From: JBDTMT01 sp033764095
GTDB taxonomy: Bacteria > Desulfobacterota > Binatia > HRBIN30 > CADEER01
Direction of reading: 5' to 3'
Length of the DNA stretch: 29,653 bases
NCBI GenBank assembly: GCA_033764095.1
Contig: JANRJF010000353.1
Location: 1 to 29,653 of the forward strand
In this document: one piece after another, positions 1 to 8,621 of the stretch
How positions within the stretch are numbered: position 1 is the stretch's first letter
Layout: each line of letters starts with the position of its first letter
Translations under genes and position numbers: made by a program
Notes under the pieces: generated by a model
The model's input: only the letters and a program-made list of their open reading frames with translations
The model's database searches: none
Told to the model about the DNA's origin: nothing

Positions 1-1449
1 CGCCGCGCCGCCTTCACCTTCTCGCTGATTCCGATGGAGCTCTCGCTGGTCATGCTCGGCATGTTCGACCCGAGCGTCGGCGAGCTGCAGCTGACCGAGA
101 AGGTGTCGTGGATCCCCAGCCTCGGCGTCTACTACTCGCTCGGCGTCGACGGCTTCTCGGTCTGGCTGATCGTGCTGACCACCTTCCTGACGCCGTCGAT
201 CATCCTCGCCGCCTGGGGCGACATCGAGAAGTACTGCAAGGAGTTCCTGCTGCTGATGCTGGTGCTCGAGGGCATGATGCTCGGCGCGCTGGTGGCGGTG
301 GATCTCTTCCTGTTCTTCCTCTTCTGGGAGCTGATGCTCTTCCCGATGTTCTTCGTCATCGGGGTGTGGGGCGGGCCGCGGCGCCGCTACGCGACCATCA
401 AGTTCGTGCTCTTCACCATGAGCGGCAGCGCGCTGATGCTGGCGGCGATGCTGTACCTGGTCCTGCGCCACGCGCAGACCAACCCGCTCACCTTCGACAT
501 CGTCACGCTCTACCAGGTGAACCTGACCGAGACCGAGCAGATCCTGCTGTTCGCCGCGTTCACCCTGGCGTTCATGATCAAGGTGCCGATGGTGCCGCTG
601 CACACCTGGCTGCCCGACGCGCACACCGAGGCGCCGACCGGCGGCTCGGTCGACCTCGCCGGCGTGCTGCTGAAGATGGGCGCCTACGGCTTTCTGCGCT
701 TCTCGCTGCCGATGTTCCCGCACGCCGCCGAGCAGGCCTTCCCGCTCATCATGACGCTGGCGGTGATCGGCATCATCTACGGCGCCATGGTGGCGCTGAT
801 GCAGCCGGACATGAAGCGGCTGGTCGCCTACTCGTCGGTCAGCCACCTCGGCTTCATCATGATCGGCCTCTACGCCTGGAACAACGCCGGCGTCACCGGC
901 TCGGTGCTGCAGATGGTCAACCACGGCCTCTCCACCGGCGCGCTGTTCATCCTGGTCGGCTACATCTACGACCGCCGCCACACCCGCCTGATCTCCGAGT
1001 ACGGCGGCATCTGGGCGGTCATGCCGGTGTACTCGGCGCTCTTCCTGGTAGTGACGCTGTCCTCGGTCGGCCTGCCCGGCACCAACGGGTTCGTCGGCGA
1101 GTTCCTCATCCTGCTCGGCGCCTTCCGCGCCCACCCGTGGGTCGGCGGGATCGCCACGCTCGGTGTCGTGCTCGGCGCGGTCTACATGCTGTCGCTCTAC
1201 AAGGACGTGTTCTTCGGTCCGGTCACCAAGGCGGTGAACAACACGCTGAAGGATCTCTCGCCGCGCGAGGTGCTGGCGTTGGCGCCGATCATCGTCATGA
1301 TCTTCTGGATCGGCCTCTTCCCGCGCCCCTTCCTGGCGCGCATCGAGCCGACCACGCAGCTGCTGCTCGGCCGCCTCGCCAAGGCCGGCGCGACCAAGTA
1401 CCTCGCCGCAGCGCCGGTGCCGCCGCCGGTCGTCGCCGCCGGACGCTGA
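1..1449 (+). CDS. nuoM: NADH-quinone oxidoreductase subunit M, 5'-truncated by the window edge
   Basis: Proton-pumping antiporter-like membrane subunit of respiratory complex I, in the inner membrane. The frame is open back to base 1 (it reads RRAAFTFSLIP before the first Met at 34), so the N-terminus lies outside the window; the visible part is 482 residues against about 500 for the family. Family hallmarks are plain: a WELMLFPMFFVIGVWGG segment, the broken-helix lysine region KVPMVPLHTWLPDAHTEAPT, PDMKRLVAYSSVSHLGF, a conserved NHGLSTGALF helix, and GLPGTNGFVGEF. Multiple hydrophobic helices run throughout. The usual next gene, nuoN, does not follow; the next gene is an unrelated methyltransferase. 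Product assignment is very secure, although antiporter-like subunits of related complexes (MrpD, hydrogenase-linked) share this fold. Confidence 0.95.
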   Translation, partial: RRAAFTFSLIPMELSLVMLGMFDPSVGELQLTEKVSWIPSLGVYYSLGVDGFSVWLIVLTTFLTPSIILAAWGDIEKYCKEFLLLMLVLEGMMLGALVAVDLFLFFLFWELMLFPMFFVIGVWGGPRRRYATIKFVLFTMSGSALMLAAMLYLVLRHAQTNPLTFDIVTLYQVNLTETEQILLFAAFTLAFMIKVPMVPLHTWLPDAHTEAPTGGSVDLAGVLLKMGAYGFLRFSLPMFPHAAEQAFPLIMTLAVIGIIYGAMVALMQPDMKRLVAYSSVSHLGFIMIGLYAWNNAGVTGSVLQMVNHGLSTGALFILVGYIYDRRHTRLISEYGGIWAVMPVYSALFLVVTLSSVGLPGTNGFVGEFLILLGAFRAHPWVGGIATLGVVLGAVYMLSLYKDVFFGPVTKAVNNTLKDLSPREVLALAPIIVMIFWIGLFPRPFLARIEPTTQLLLGRLAKAGATKYLAAAPVPPPVVAAGR

Positions 1450-1558
1450 GCCGATCGCGGCGCGCCGGGGCTGGTGATCGACGCGGCGCAGTCGATCGAA
1501 GCCATCGTCGAGCGGATCGTCGCCGCGCGCGGCTGCTTGCACTTCGCGACTTGTCCGC

Positions 1559-1587
1559 CCGCCGGCGTCATGCGAAAACGCCGGCGG
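1559..1587. terminator. Perfect 10-bp GC hairpin downstream of nuoM
   Basis: Arms CCGCCGGCGT (1559-1568) and ACGCCGGCGG (1578-1587) are exactly complementary with a 9-nt loop. It sits in the 175-bp gap after nuoM. There is no T-tract, so it may be a Rho-assisted stop, an mRNA 3'-end stabiliser or simply a repeat. The rest of the gap (1450-1624) shows nothing else I can name. Confidence 0.4.
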
Positions 1588-1624
1588 TGGTGACGCGGAA
1601 CGGCAGGCGTGGTGGGGACGGCGC

Positions 1625-2488
1625 ATGAGCAGCGCCAGCGCGCGTAGTGCGGCCGGGGCGCGCGCCGCGGCGGCCGTGGCGTTGCTCGGGTCGCCGGCCG
1701 ATGTGCTCAGCCAACCGCAGCGCGAGCGCGCCCATTGGGACGAAGTAGCGCGCGCGATGCCCGATCTCAGCGGAGCGCGCTCGACCGCCTGCTACCGCGT
1801 CTGCGAGCAGGCGCTGGTGGCGCGCGCATTGGCGCCACAGCCGGGCGAGCGGCTGCTCAAGCTCGACCTCTGGAACGAAGCGGTGAACACGCGGCTGCTG
1901 CAGTGGCTCGACGACGGCGGCGTGCGCGTCACCGGCATCGACCTGAGCGCCGTCACCACGACGCGGGCGCGCGACAACTTCACCCGCGAGGGGCGCGTTC
2001 CGACCTTCGCCCAGGCCGACATCCGCGCGCTGCCGTTTCCCGACGACAGCGTCGACGCCGTCTACACCATGGGCACCATCGAGCACATCGCCGAGTACCG
2101 CCAGGCGCTCGGCGAAGTGCGGCGCGTGCTGCGCCCCGGCGGCCGCGCGCTGATCGGCGTCCCGCATCGCTGGGATATCTTCGGCCGGCCGCTGCTCGCC
2201 TGGGTGTTGCAGCGCCTCGGTCGCTATCCCTACAGCCCGGAGCGCAGCTTCGGCGCCCGCGAGCTGCGCGCCGTGGTCGAGGACGCCGGCCTGCGCGTCA
2301 CGGCGCGCACCGGCCTGCTCTTCGTCCCCGGGGTGCTGCGCCTCGCGGATTTGGCGCTGCACGTCCGCCGCCACCCGCTCGAACGCCTCAGCGCCGCGCT
2401 GGTGGCGCCCTTCGAGCGCGCCGAGCTGCAGTGGGAGTGGAGCCGCCGGCTCGGCTACCTGCTGGCGGTGGTCGCGCACAAGCCGTGA
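1625..2488 (+). CDS. Class I SAM-dependent methyltransferase
   Basis: A 287-residue protein with a Methyltransf_11-type fold. The SAM site is recognisable as TGIDLS (motif II acidic position), ADIRALPFPDDSVDAVYTMG (motif around the adenine pocket and beta-4), then IEHI and a RVLRPGGRALIGVP strand. The segment where motif I is expected reads LLKLDLWNEA and lacks the usual glycine-rich loop, a variant seen in some methyltransferases that begin with an LDLWNE/TDLF strand. The ATG is preceded by GGTGGGGA at suitable spacing. The substrate cannot be inferred. It is followed after 37 bp by an adenylate-forming enzyme on the same strand, so the two may be co-transcribed and act on the same metabolite. 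Confidence 0.8.
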   Translation: MSSASARSAAGARAAAAVALLGSPADVLSQPQRERAHWDEVARAMPDLSGARSTACYRVCEQALVARALAPQPGERLLKLDLWNEAVNTRLLQWLDDGGVRVTGIDLSAVTTTRARDNFTREGRVPTFAQADIRALPFPDDSVDAVYTMGTIEHIAEYRQALGEVRRVLRPGGRALIGVPHRWDIFGRPLLAWVLQRLGRYPYSPERSFGARELRAVVEDAGLRVTARTGLLFVPGVLRLADLALHVRRHPLERLSAALVAPFERAELQWEWSRRLGYLLAVVAHKP

Positions 2489-2525
2489 GGGCGGGCGCGG
2501 CAGTGCGCCATCCGGCCGCGCGCCG

Positions 2526-4100
2526 ATGCTGACCAGCGAGCTCGCCGCCGGGGCCCGCTTCCTCACCCAGTTGCCCGGCTTCCTGCGCCGCCGCATCGAG
2601 CCGGCACAGGCCGCGACGGAGGTGGCCGACCGCCTTGCGACCCGCGCGCGCGACTTCCTCGCGCTTGCCCGGGACGCCATCTACGGCCACCCCGCCAGTC
2701 CCTACCGCGCGCTGCTCGCGCACGCCGGCTGTGCGTACGGCGATCTCGAGCACCTGGTGCAGCGGGACGGGCTGGACGCGGCGCTGCGGACGCTGTGCCG
2801 CCAGGGCGTCTACCTCACCGTCGATGAGCTCAAGGGGCGCGCCGCCGCGGTGCGCGGCAGCGCGACGGTGGCGGTCGACCCCACCCGGTTGCGCAACCCG
2901 CGCGGCCGCGCGCCGATCCCCGCCCAGACCTCGGGCAGCGGCGGCCCGCGCACGTTGGTGCCCATCGATCTCGCCTACGTGCACGACTGCGCCGTCGACA
3001 GCTGCCTGATGTTCGAGGCGCGCGGCGGGCGCGACTGGGTGAAGGGGCACTGGGCGCCGCTCGGCGGCGGCGCGATGATGAGCCTGCTGCAGCTGAGCGC
3101 GTTCGGTGCCCCGTCGGCGCGCTGGTTCACGCAGGTCGATCCGCGCACCGCCACGCTGCACCCGCGCTACCGCTGGGCGGCGACGGCGATGGCCTGGACC
3201 AGCCGGCTGGCCGGCGTGCCGCTGCCACACCCGGAGTACGTGCCGACCAGCGATCCGCAGCCGATCGCACGCTGGCTGGCCGACGAACTGCGGCAGGGGC
3301 GCGTGCCGCATCTGCTGACCTATCCGAGCGCCGCCGCCGGCCTCTGTGCCGCGGCGCGCGCCGCCGGCATCGCGATCGCCGGGGCGCAGTTCACCATCTC
3401 CGGCGAGGCGGCCACCGCCGCCCGTCAGCAGGCGATCCGCGCCGCCGGCGGCGATGTGCTGCCGCGCTACGGGGCGGTGGAGACCGGACCGATCGGCTTC
3501 GGCTGTCTGCGTGCGGAAGCGGTGGACGAGATGCACGTGCTCAGCGACCTGCACGCTGTCGTGCAGCTCGACGGCGTCGGGGCGTCCGGCCTGCCGGTCG
3601 GCGCGCTCTATCTCACCGCACTGCGGCCGAGCGCGCCGTTCGTGCTGCTCAACGCCTGCCTCGGCGACGAGGGGGTGCTCACCGCACGCCGCTGCGGGTG
3701 CGCGTTCGAGGCGCGCGGGTGGGATCTTCACCTGCACACCATCCGCAGTTTCGAGAAGCTCACCGGTGCGGGGATGACGCTGCTCGACGCCGACGTCGTG
3801 CGCATCCTCGACGCGGTGCTGCCGGCGCGCTTCGGCGGCAGCGGCGCCGACTATCAGCTCGCCGAGGAGGAGGCGGAGGACGGCGCGCCGCGCCTGCGGC
3901 TGATCGTGCATCCGCGCCTCGGCCCGCTCGACGCGGGCGCGGTGGCGCGGGTATTCCTCGACGCGGTCGCGGCCAACTCGTCGACCGACCAGGTCATGGG
4001 GGCGGTGTGGCGCGGCGCCGACCTGATCCGCGTCGAGCGCAGCGCGCCGACCGCGGCCGCCTCCGGCAAGGTGCTGCACCTGCTGCGGCGGCGGCGCTGA
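2526..4100 (+). CDS. PaaK/CapK-like adenylate-forming enzyme
   Basis: A 524-residue protein resembling phenylacetate-CoA ligase-type AMP-forming enzymes, which activate a carboxylate as acyl-AMP. The nucleotide loop is TSGSGGPRTLVPI (about residues 137-150), matching the SSGTTG-P-T phosphate-binding loop, and the A5-like motif is YGAVETGPIGFGC (about residues 315-328). A central stretch FTISGEAATAARQQAIRAAGG fits the PaaK-like core before A5. The C-terminal third is a small alpha/beta domain ending KVLHLLRRRR. The N-terminal ~125 residues are helical and contain SPYRALLAHAGC, as in PaaK relatives of polysaccharide or secondary-metabolite loci. The acid and the acceptor (CoA or another thiol or amine) are unknown. 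Adjacent to a methyltransferase. Fold assignment is firm, function is not. Confidence 0.75.
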   Translation: MLTSELAAGARFLTQLPGFLRRRIEPAQAATEVADRLATRARDFLALARDAIYGHPASPYRALLAHAGCAYGDLEHLVQRDGLDAALRTLCRQGVYLTVDELKGRAAAVRGSATVAVDPTRLRNPRGRAPIPAQTSGSGGPRTLVPIDLAYVHDCAVDSCLMFEARGGRDWVKGHWAPLGGGAMMSLLQLSAFGAPSARWFTQVDPRTATLHPRYRWAATAMAWTSRLAGVPLPHPEYVPTSDPQPIARWLADELRQGRVPHLLTYPSAAAGLCAAARAAGIAIAGAQFTISGEAATAARQQAIRAAGGDVLPRYGAVETGPIGFGCLRAEAVDEMHVLSDLHAVVQLDGVGASGLPVGALYLTALRPSAPFVLLNACLGDEGVLTARRCGCAFEARGWDLHLHTIRSFEKLTGAGMTLLDADVVRILDAVLPARFGGSGADYQLAEEEAEDGAPRLRLIVHPRLGPLDAGAVARVFLDAVAANSSTDQVMGAVWRGADLIRVERSAPTAAASGKVLHLLRRRR

Positions 4101-4111
4101 TGTGACCGCTC

Positions 4112-4169
4112 TTCACCACCACGACACCACGAGCGCCGGGTCGTTGTGCCGCCGAGTCGTTGTGGTGAA
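4112..4169. repeat. Dispersed palindromic repeat, family A, copy 1
   Basis: Imperfect inverted repeat: TTCACCACCACGAC at the left end faces GTCGTTGTGGTGAA at the right end, with inner arms around CGTTGTGCCG. A second, longer relative occurs at 6805-6880. It fills the gap between the adenylate-forming enzyme and the crotonase gene and could fold as a hairpin in either transcript. No protein is encoded by it. Confidence 0.75.
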
Positions 4170-4209
4170 TCGGCCGCGGCGATACATCCAGGCACCCGAG
4201 GAGGACGCC

Positions 4210-5004
<795 letters not shown>

Positions 5005-5041
5005 GCATCGGGGCGCGCGATGTGATAGCCTTCGCGCGGCG

Positions 5042-5566
5042 ATGCGTCCCGATCTCGACACCGTCCACACCGAGCGCCTGATCCTGCATCGCATCGGCGA
5101 ACGCGACATCGCCGATCTGCGCCGCATGCACTCCGATCCGGATGTCATGGCGACGCTCGGCGGCGTGCGCACCGACGCGGTGACGCAGGACGTGCTCGAG
5201 CAACTGATGGCGCACTGGGCCGAGCACGGCTTCGGCTACTGGATGGCGCATGACGCGCAGAGCGGCGCCTTCGTCGGACGCGGCGGCCTGCGCCAGGTGG
5301 TGGTCGGCGGTGGTCCCGAGGTCGAGCTCGGCTACGCGCTGATGCGGCCGTACTGGGGACAGGGCCTGGCCAGCGAGCTGGCGCAGGCGTGCATCCGCAT
5401 CGGCTTCGAGGCGCTCGGGCGCGATGACCTGGTCGCCTTCACCCTGCCGACCAACGACCGCTCGCGCCGCGTCATGGAGCGCAACGGCTTCACCTACGAG
5501 CGCGACGTGATCTGGGCCGGCATGCCGCACGTGCTGTATCGGAGGAGAAGAAGCGACGAGCGATGA
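5042..5566 (+). CDS. GNAT family N-acetyltransferase (RimJ/RimL-like)
   Basis: A 174-residue acetyltransferase of the Acetyltransf_3 type, which transfers acetyl from acetyl-CoA to an amine. It opens with the usual TERLILHRIGERDIADL strand-helix, has the acetyl-CoA pyrophosphate loop in RPYWGQGLA (about residues 102-110), and ends with the conserved NDRSRRVMERNGF helix that packs on the cofactor. It follows the crotonase gene after 37 bp with only a weak ribosome site. Its last residues (RRRRSDER) and stop codon are read from the large hairpin repeat that starts at 5552, so the native C-terminus may have been altered by the repeat. The acceptor is unknown. Confidence 0.85.
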   Translation: MRPDLDTVHTERLILHRIGERDIADLRRMHSDPDVMATLGGVRTDAVTQDVLEQLMAHWAEHGFGYWMAHDAQSGAFVGRGGLRQVVVGGGPEVELGYALMRPYWGQGLASELAQACIRIGFEALGRDDLVAFTLPTNDRSRRVMERNGFTYERDVIWAGMPHVLYRRRRSDER

Positions 5567-5695
5567 GTTGCAAGCGATGAGCGACGAGCGATGAGCGATG
5601 AGGCGAGACGTGAGCAACCCAGGTCGCGGTTGCTCCCCGTTCCCCTCATCGCTCATCGCTCATCGCTCGTCGCTTGTAACTCATCGCTCATCGCT
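5552..5695. repeat. Large hairpin of GATGAGC-type tandem repeats between convergent genes
   Basis: The left arm (5552-5603) is built of degenerate tandem copies of GATGAGC/GACGAGC. The right arm (5644-5695) is its reverse complement with about 4 differences in 52 positions. The loop holds an inner perfect hairpin, GAGCAACC (5612-5619) with GGTTGCTC (5628-5635). It lies between the convergent acetyltransferase and hydrolase genes, supplies the stop codon of the first and abuts that of the second, and may act as a bidirectional terminator. Confidence 0.8.
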
Positions 5696-6789
5696 CACTG
5701 TTTCGACAGCGCCAAGCGCGGATCCATCCATTCGAGGATCGGGCCGTTCTGTTCGCGCGGGTAGGTGTGCGAGAGGTCGGCGATCTCGTGGAAGACGATG
5801 TCGGCGCCGGCCTGCTGCAAGGTGTGATGGGCGAGGCGGGCGGTGGCGATCGGGAACATCCAGTCGAGCGCGCCGTGCACCAGGTAGATGCGGCGGCCGG
5901 CGGCGCGGTCGAGGTTGCCGTTCACCAGATTGGCCGGGTGCAGCACGCCGGAGACCGGCGCCAGGTGCGTGAACGGCGTGTCGTCCTGCAGGCCGCAGAG
6001 CAGCGTATAGGTGGCGCCGTCCGACAGGCCGGTGAGCAGGATGCAGTCGGCGTCGACGTGCCAGTGCTGGCGCACGTAGGCGACCATCTGGCGCAGCGCC
6101 GCCGCGTCGATGTCGTCGCCCATCAGTGACCAGGTGGAGCCGAGCGAGGTCGGCGAGAGCAGCAGACAGCCGCGGCTGCGCGCCTCGATCAGCCAGGTCC
6201 AGAGGAAGTCGTCGCCGTTGCCGCTGCCGCCGTGCAGCGCGACGACCAGCGGCCAGGCGCGCCCGGCGTCGTAGTACTCCGGCACGTACAGGGAGAAGCC
6301 GCCGCGCGCACCGGAGGTGCTGCGCGCGGTGATCACCCCGGTCGGCGGGTCCTGGCGCGGGTCGGGATCGAGCGCGGCGACGCGGGCGCGCACCGCCGGC
6401 TCGAGGAAGAAGGTGTTCACCGGTGGCAGCGCCTTGCGCAGCGGGTAGAGCTGCGCCTGCGCGTCGCAGTGCTCGTGCATGGCGCCCAGCACGCGCGGGA
6501 TCGCCTCGTGCGGCAGCGCGTCGGCGCAGAACAGCTCGCCCATCCGCGCCGCGGCATCGGCCGAGCGCAGCAGTTGCGCGGCGAGATCGCGCAGCCCGTC
6601 CGGTGGCGGGGCGGCGCGGAATGCGTCGCGCGCCGCCGTCAGCCGCGCCGCCACCGGCTGCATCGCCTCGCGCAGGCCCGGGATACGCGGCGGATCGAGC
6701 CGCCGCCGCACCTCCTCGAAGGCCGCGATGGCGCTCAGCAGAGCCGGCCCGAGCTCGGAGAGGGCGGCGAGGAAGGGATCGGTGGACAT
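5695..6789 (-). CDS. Alpha/beta-hydrolase (esterase/depolymerase-like)
   Basis: A 364-residue protein whose C-terminal ~210 residues form an alpha/beta-hydrolase: oxyanion loop ALHGGSGNGDDF, nucleophile elbow GLSDG (Ser nucleophile) within LLTGLSDGATY, probable acid in HGALDWMFP, and catalytic His in DLSHTYP. This order resembles PHB-depolymerase/carboxylesterase relatives. The N-terminal ~150 residues are helical, alanine/arginine-rich and of unknown role; no signal peptide is seen. The start at 6789 gives the sequence MSTDPFLAAL; the upstream ribosome site is weak, and longer starts would run into the palindromic repeat. It is the last gene of the leftward operon. Substrate unknown. Confidence 0.75.
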   Translation of the reverse strand: MSTDPFLAALSELGPALLSAIAAFEEVRRRLDPPRIPGLREAMQPVAARLTAARDAFRAAPPPDGLRDLAAQLLRSADAAARMGELFCADALPHEAIPRVLGAMHEHCDAQAQLYPLRKALPPVNTFFLEPAVRARVAALDPDPRQDPPTGVITARSTSGARGGFSLYVPEYYDAGRAWPLVVALHGGSGNGDDFLWTWLIEARSRGCLLLSPTSLGSTWSLMGDDIDAAALRQMVAYVRQHWHVDADCILLTGLSDGATYTLLCGLQDDTPFTHLAPVSGVLHPANLVNGNLDRAAGRRIYLVHGALDWMFPIATARLAHHTLQQAGADIVFHEIADLSHTYPREQNGPILEWMDPRLALSKQ

Positions 6790-6804
6790 GCGGGTGTGGT
6801 TATC

Positions 6805-6880
6805 AACCACAACGACACGGCGACACAACGAGCACAACGTCAGGACGGGCGTCGTTGTGCCGTCGTGTCGTTGTGGTGAA
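6805..6880. repeat. Dispersed palindromic repeat, family A, copy 2
   Basis: Left arm 6806-6831 and right arm 6852-6877 are reverse complements with 2 mismatches in 26, with a 20-nt loop. The arms share the CACCACAACGAC core with the copy at 4112-4169. The right arm is translated as the last residues (HHNDTTAQRRPS) of the FixH-like protein, whose stop codon lies in the loop. Confidence 0.85.
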
Positions 6881-7334
6881 GCAACCATTGGTGCAACGCG
6901 AACACCACGATCAGCACGAACGGCAACACCAGGTACGGCCAGAACGTCCAGGCACCGGACGCGGCGGGCGCGGCGTCGAGCGCGAAGCCGACCGTTTCGA
7001 CGCCGGCGGTGACGTTCACCACCCAGCGTCCCGGCGCCGGCAGGACGAAGGGGGCGGCGTAAAGCAGCTTGTTGGTCGCCGCCGCGTGGGTCGCGGCGAT
7101 CTCCAAACGGGTGTCGCCCTGGCGCAGCACGATCGACACCGGCAGGTCGAGCACCGGTGTGCCGTCGCGCTGCACCAGCACGCTCAGATCGATCGGCCCG
7201 GCGCGCAGCGGCGTCGGGGCGCTGAAGACGGTGATGCTGTAGGGACCGGCCGCCTGGCTGGTGCGCACCAGGCCGCCGTCGCCGGCGGCGCGGTGTGCGC
7301 ACGCCAGCAGCAGCAGCGCGGCCAGCCAGCGCAT
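6840..7334 (-). CDS. FixH/YtkA-like membrane-anchored periplasmic protein
   Basis: A 164-residue protein. The N-terminus MRWLAALLLLACAHRAAG looks like an export signal. The middle is a beta-rich domain (PYSITVFSAPTPLRAGPIDL, then VLDLPVSIVLRQGD and GRWVVNVTAG) resembling FixH/CcoH or YtkA-like domains, and a C-terminal helix (WPYLVLPFVLIVVFALHQWLL) would anchor it. FixH-type proteins help assemble cbb3-type oxidases, which fits its place after a CtaG/polyferredoxin gene and an Nramp-like transporter. Start chosen at 7334 because it gives the signal peptide and lies 8 bp after the stop of the transporter gene. The last dozen residues come from the family A palindromic repeat. Family call is moderate; the position supports it. 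Confidence 0.6.
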   Translation of the reverse strand: MRWLAALLLLACAHRAAGDGGLVRTSQAAGPYSITVFSAPTPLRAGPIDLSVLVQRDGTPVLDLPVSIVLRQGDTRLEIAATHAAATNKLLYAAPFVLPAPGRWVVNVTAGVETVGFALDAAPAASGAWTFWPYLVLPFVLIVVFALHQWLLHHNDTTAQRRPS

Positions 7335-7342
7335 GCCGACGC

Positions 7343-8605
7343 TCAGCTCACCAGCGCCGCGAAATCGGCGGCCAACGCCATCAGGATGGTGAGTACGGCG
7401 ACGACGTTCATCCAGCGCGGGTTGCGGCTGGAGCCGACGACGCGCCGGTCGTTCGACAGCACCAGCAGGATGGCCAGGATGGCAGGCAACAGCACGCCGT
7501 CGAGCACCTGGCTGTAGAAGAGCGCCGCGGCGGGGTGGAAGTCGGGCAGCAGCGAGATCAACGCGCCGCCGACCAGCGCCAGTCCGAGCACCAGATAGAA
7601 GGCGCGCGCCGTGCCGACCTCGGCGTCGAGCCCTTCGCGCCAGCCGAACACCTCGGCGACGGCGTAGGCGGTCGATGCGGCGAGCACCGGCAGGGCCAGC
7701 AGGCCGGCGGCGACGATGCCGACGATGAACGCGATGTCGCCGACCCGATGCAGCGGCTGCAGGGCGCGCGCTGCGTCGGCAACGCTGTGGATGCCGTCGC
7801 CGCCGGCGTGGATGGTGGTCGCGGCGGCGACGACGATGGCGAAGGCGACGACGTTGCTGAAGATCATACCGATCCAGATGGTCAGGTTGCCATGTGCGGC
7901 GTGCACGGCGGCGTGCGCGGTATCGGCCTCGAGCTCCTCGGTCGCCTGCCAGAACAGCATGTAGGGCGAGATGGTCGTGCCGAGCAGGCCGAGACCGGCG
8001 AGCAGCCAGGCCTTCTCGAGCTCGACCTGCGGCGTCAGGGTGGCGCGCAGCACCTCGCCCCATTCCGGGCGCGCCAGCAGGGCCGCGACCAGGTAGGTGA
8101 GCAGCGCCAGGGTGAACACGGTGAGCACGCGCTGCGTCTGCTTGAAGCCGCGCCGCAGCAGCAGGCCGAGCAGCAGCAGGATGAGCGGCACGAACACCTC
8201 CCATGGCCAGCCGCTGAGCATGGCGAGCGCGCTGGCGACGCCGGCGGCGTCGGCGGCGATGGTGGCGATGTTGGGGATCGCCAGCAGCAGCACCACCAGC
8301 AGGCTGACGCTGCGCCCGTAGCGGCGCTCGATCACCGCCGCCAGGCCCTGGCCGGTGGCGAGGGCGACGCGCGCCGCCATGCCGGTGGCGGCGACCAGCA
8401 TCGGCGTCGAGAGCACCAGCAGCCAGAGCTGCGTCAGCCCGGTGCTGGCGCCGACCACCGTGTAGGTGAGCACGCCGGCCGGATCGTCGCCGGCGCCGCC
8501 GGTGATCAACGCCGGCACCGCGCTGCGTGCCGCGTCCGCCGCCTCGTGCTCGGCGCGGCGCAACCTGTTGCCCGCCCTGGTCAGCCTCGCGCCGCGCCGC
8601 GCCAT
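7343..8605 (-). CDS. Nramp-family divalent metal transporter with atypical metal-site motifs
   Basis: A 420-residue polytopic inner-membrane protein with about eleven hydrophobic helices, matching the Nramp (MntH) family in length and layout. The helix 1 unwound segment reads GDDPAGVLTYT where classic Nramp proteins have DPGN, and helix 6 reads TTISPYMLFWQATEE where manganese/iron transporters have an A-x-x-M metal site followed by PHNLYLHS. The Asp is therefore kept, but the selectivity Asn and Met are not obviously present, so the substrate may not be Mn/Fe. The ATG at 8605 follows a GGGGGGA ribosome site and the gene starts 16 bp after the stop of the CtaG fusion. Likely to supply or remove a metal in the same process as its oxidase-assembly neighbours. 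Confidence 0.8.
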   Translation of the reverse strand: MARRGARLTRAGNRLRRAEHEAADAARSAVPALITGGAGDDPAGVLTYTVVGASTGLTQLWLLVLSTPMLVAATGMAARVALATGQGLAAVIERRYGRSVSLLVVLLLAIPNIATIAADAAGVASALAMLSGWPWEVFVPLILLLLGLLLRRGFKQTQRVLTVFTLALLTYLVAALLARPEWGEVLRATLTPQVELEKAWLLAGLGLLGTTISPYMLFWQATEELEADTAHAAVHAAHGNLTIWIGMIFSNVVAFAIVVAAATTIHAGGDGIHSVADAARALQPLHRVGDIAFIVGIVAAGLLALPVLAASTAYAVAEVFGWREGLDAEVGTARAFYLVLGLALVGGALISLLPDFHPAAALFYSQVLDGVLLPAILAILLVLSNDRRVVGSSRNPRWMNVVAVLTILMALAADFAALVS

Positions 8606-8621
8606 CCGCGTCCCCCCACCC

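Noticed and set aside
2388..4079. 563-residue minus-strand open frame opposite the adenylate-forming enzyme
   Set aside because: No recognisable motif, and the plus strand carries ordered family motifs.
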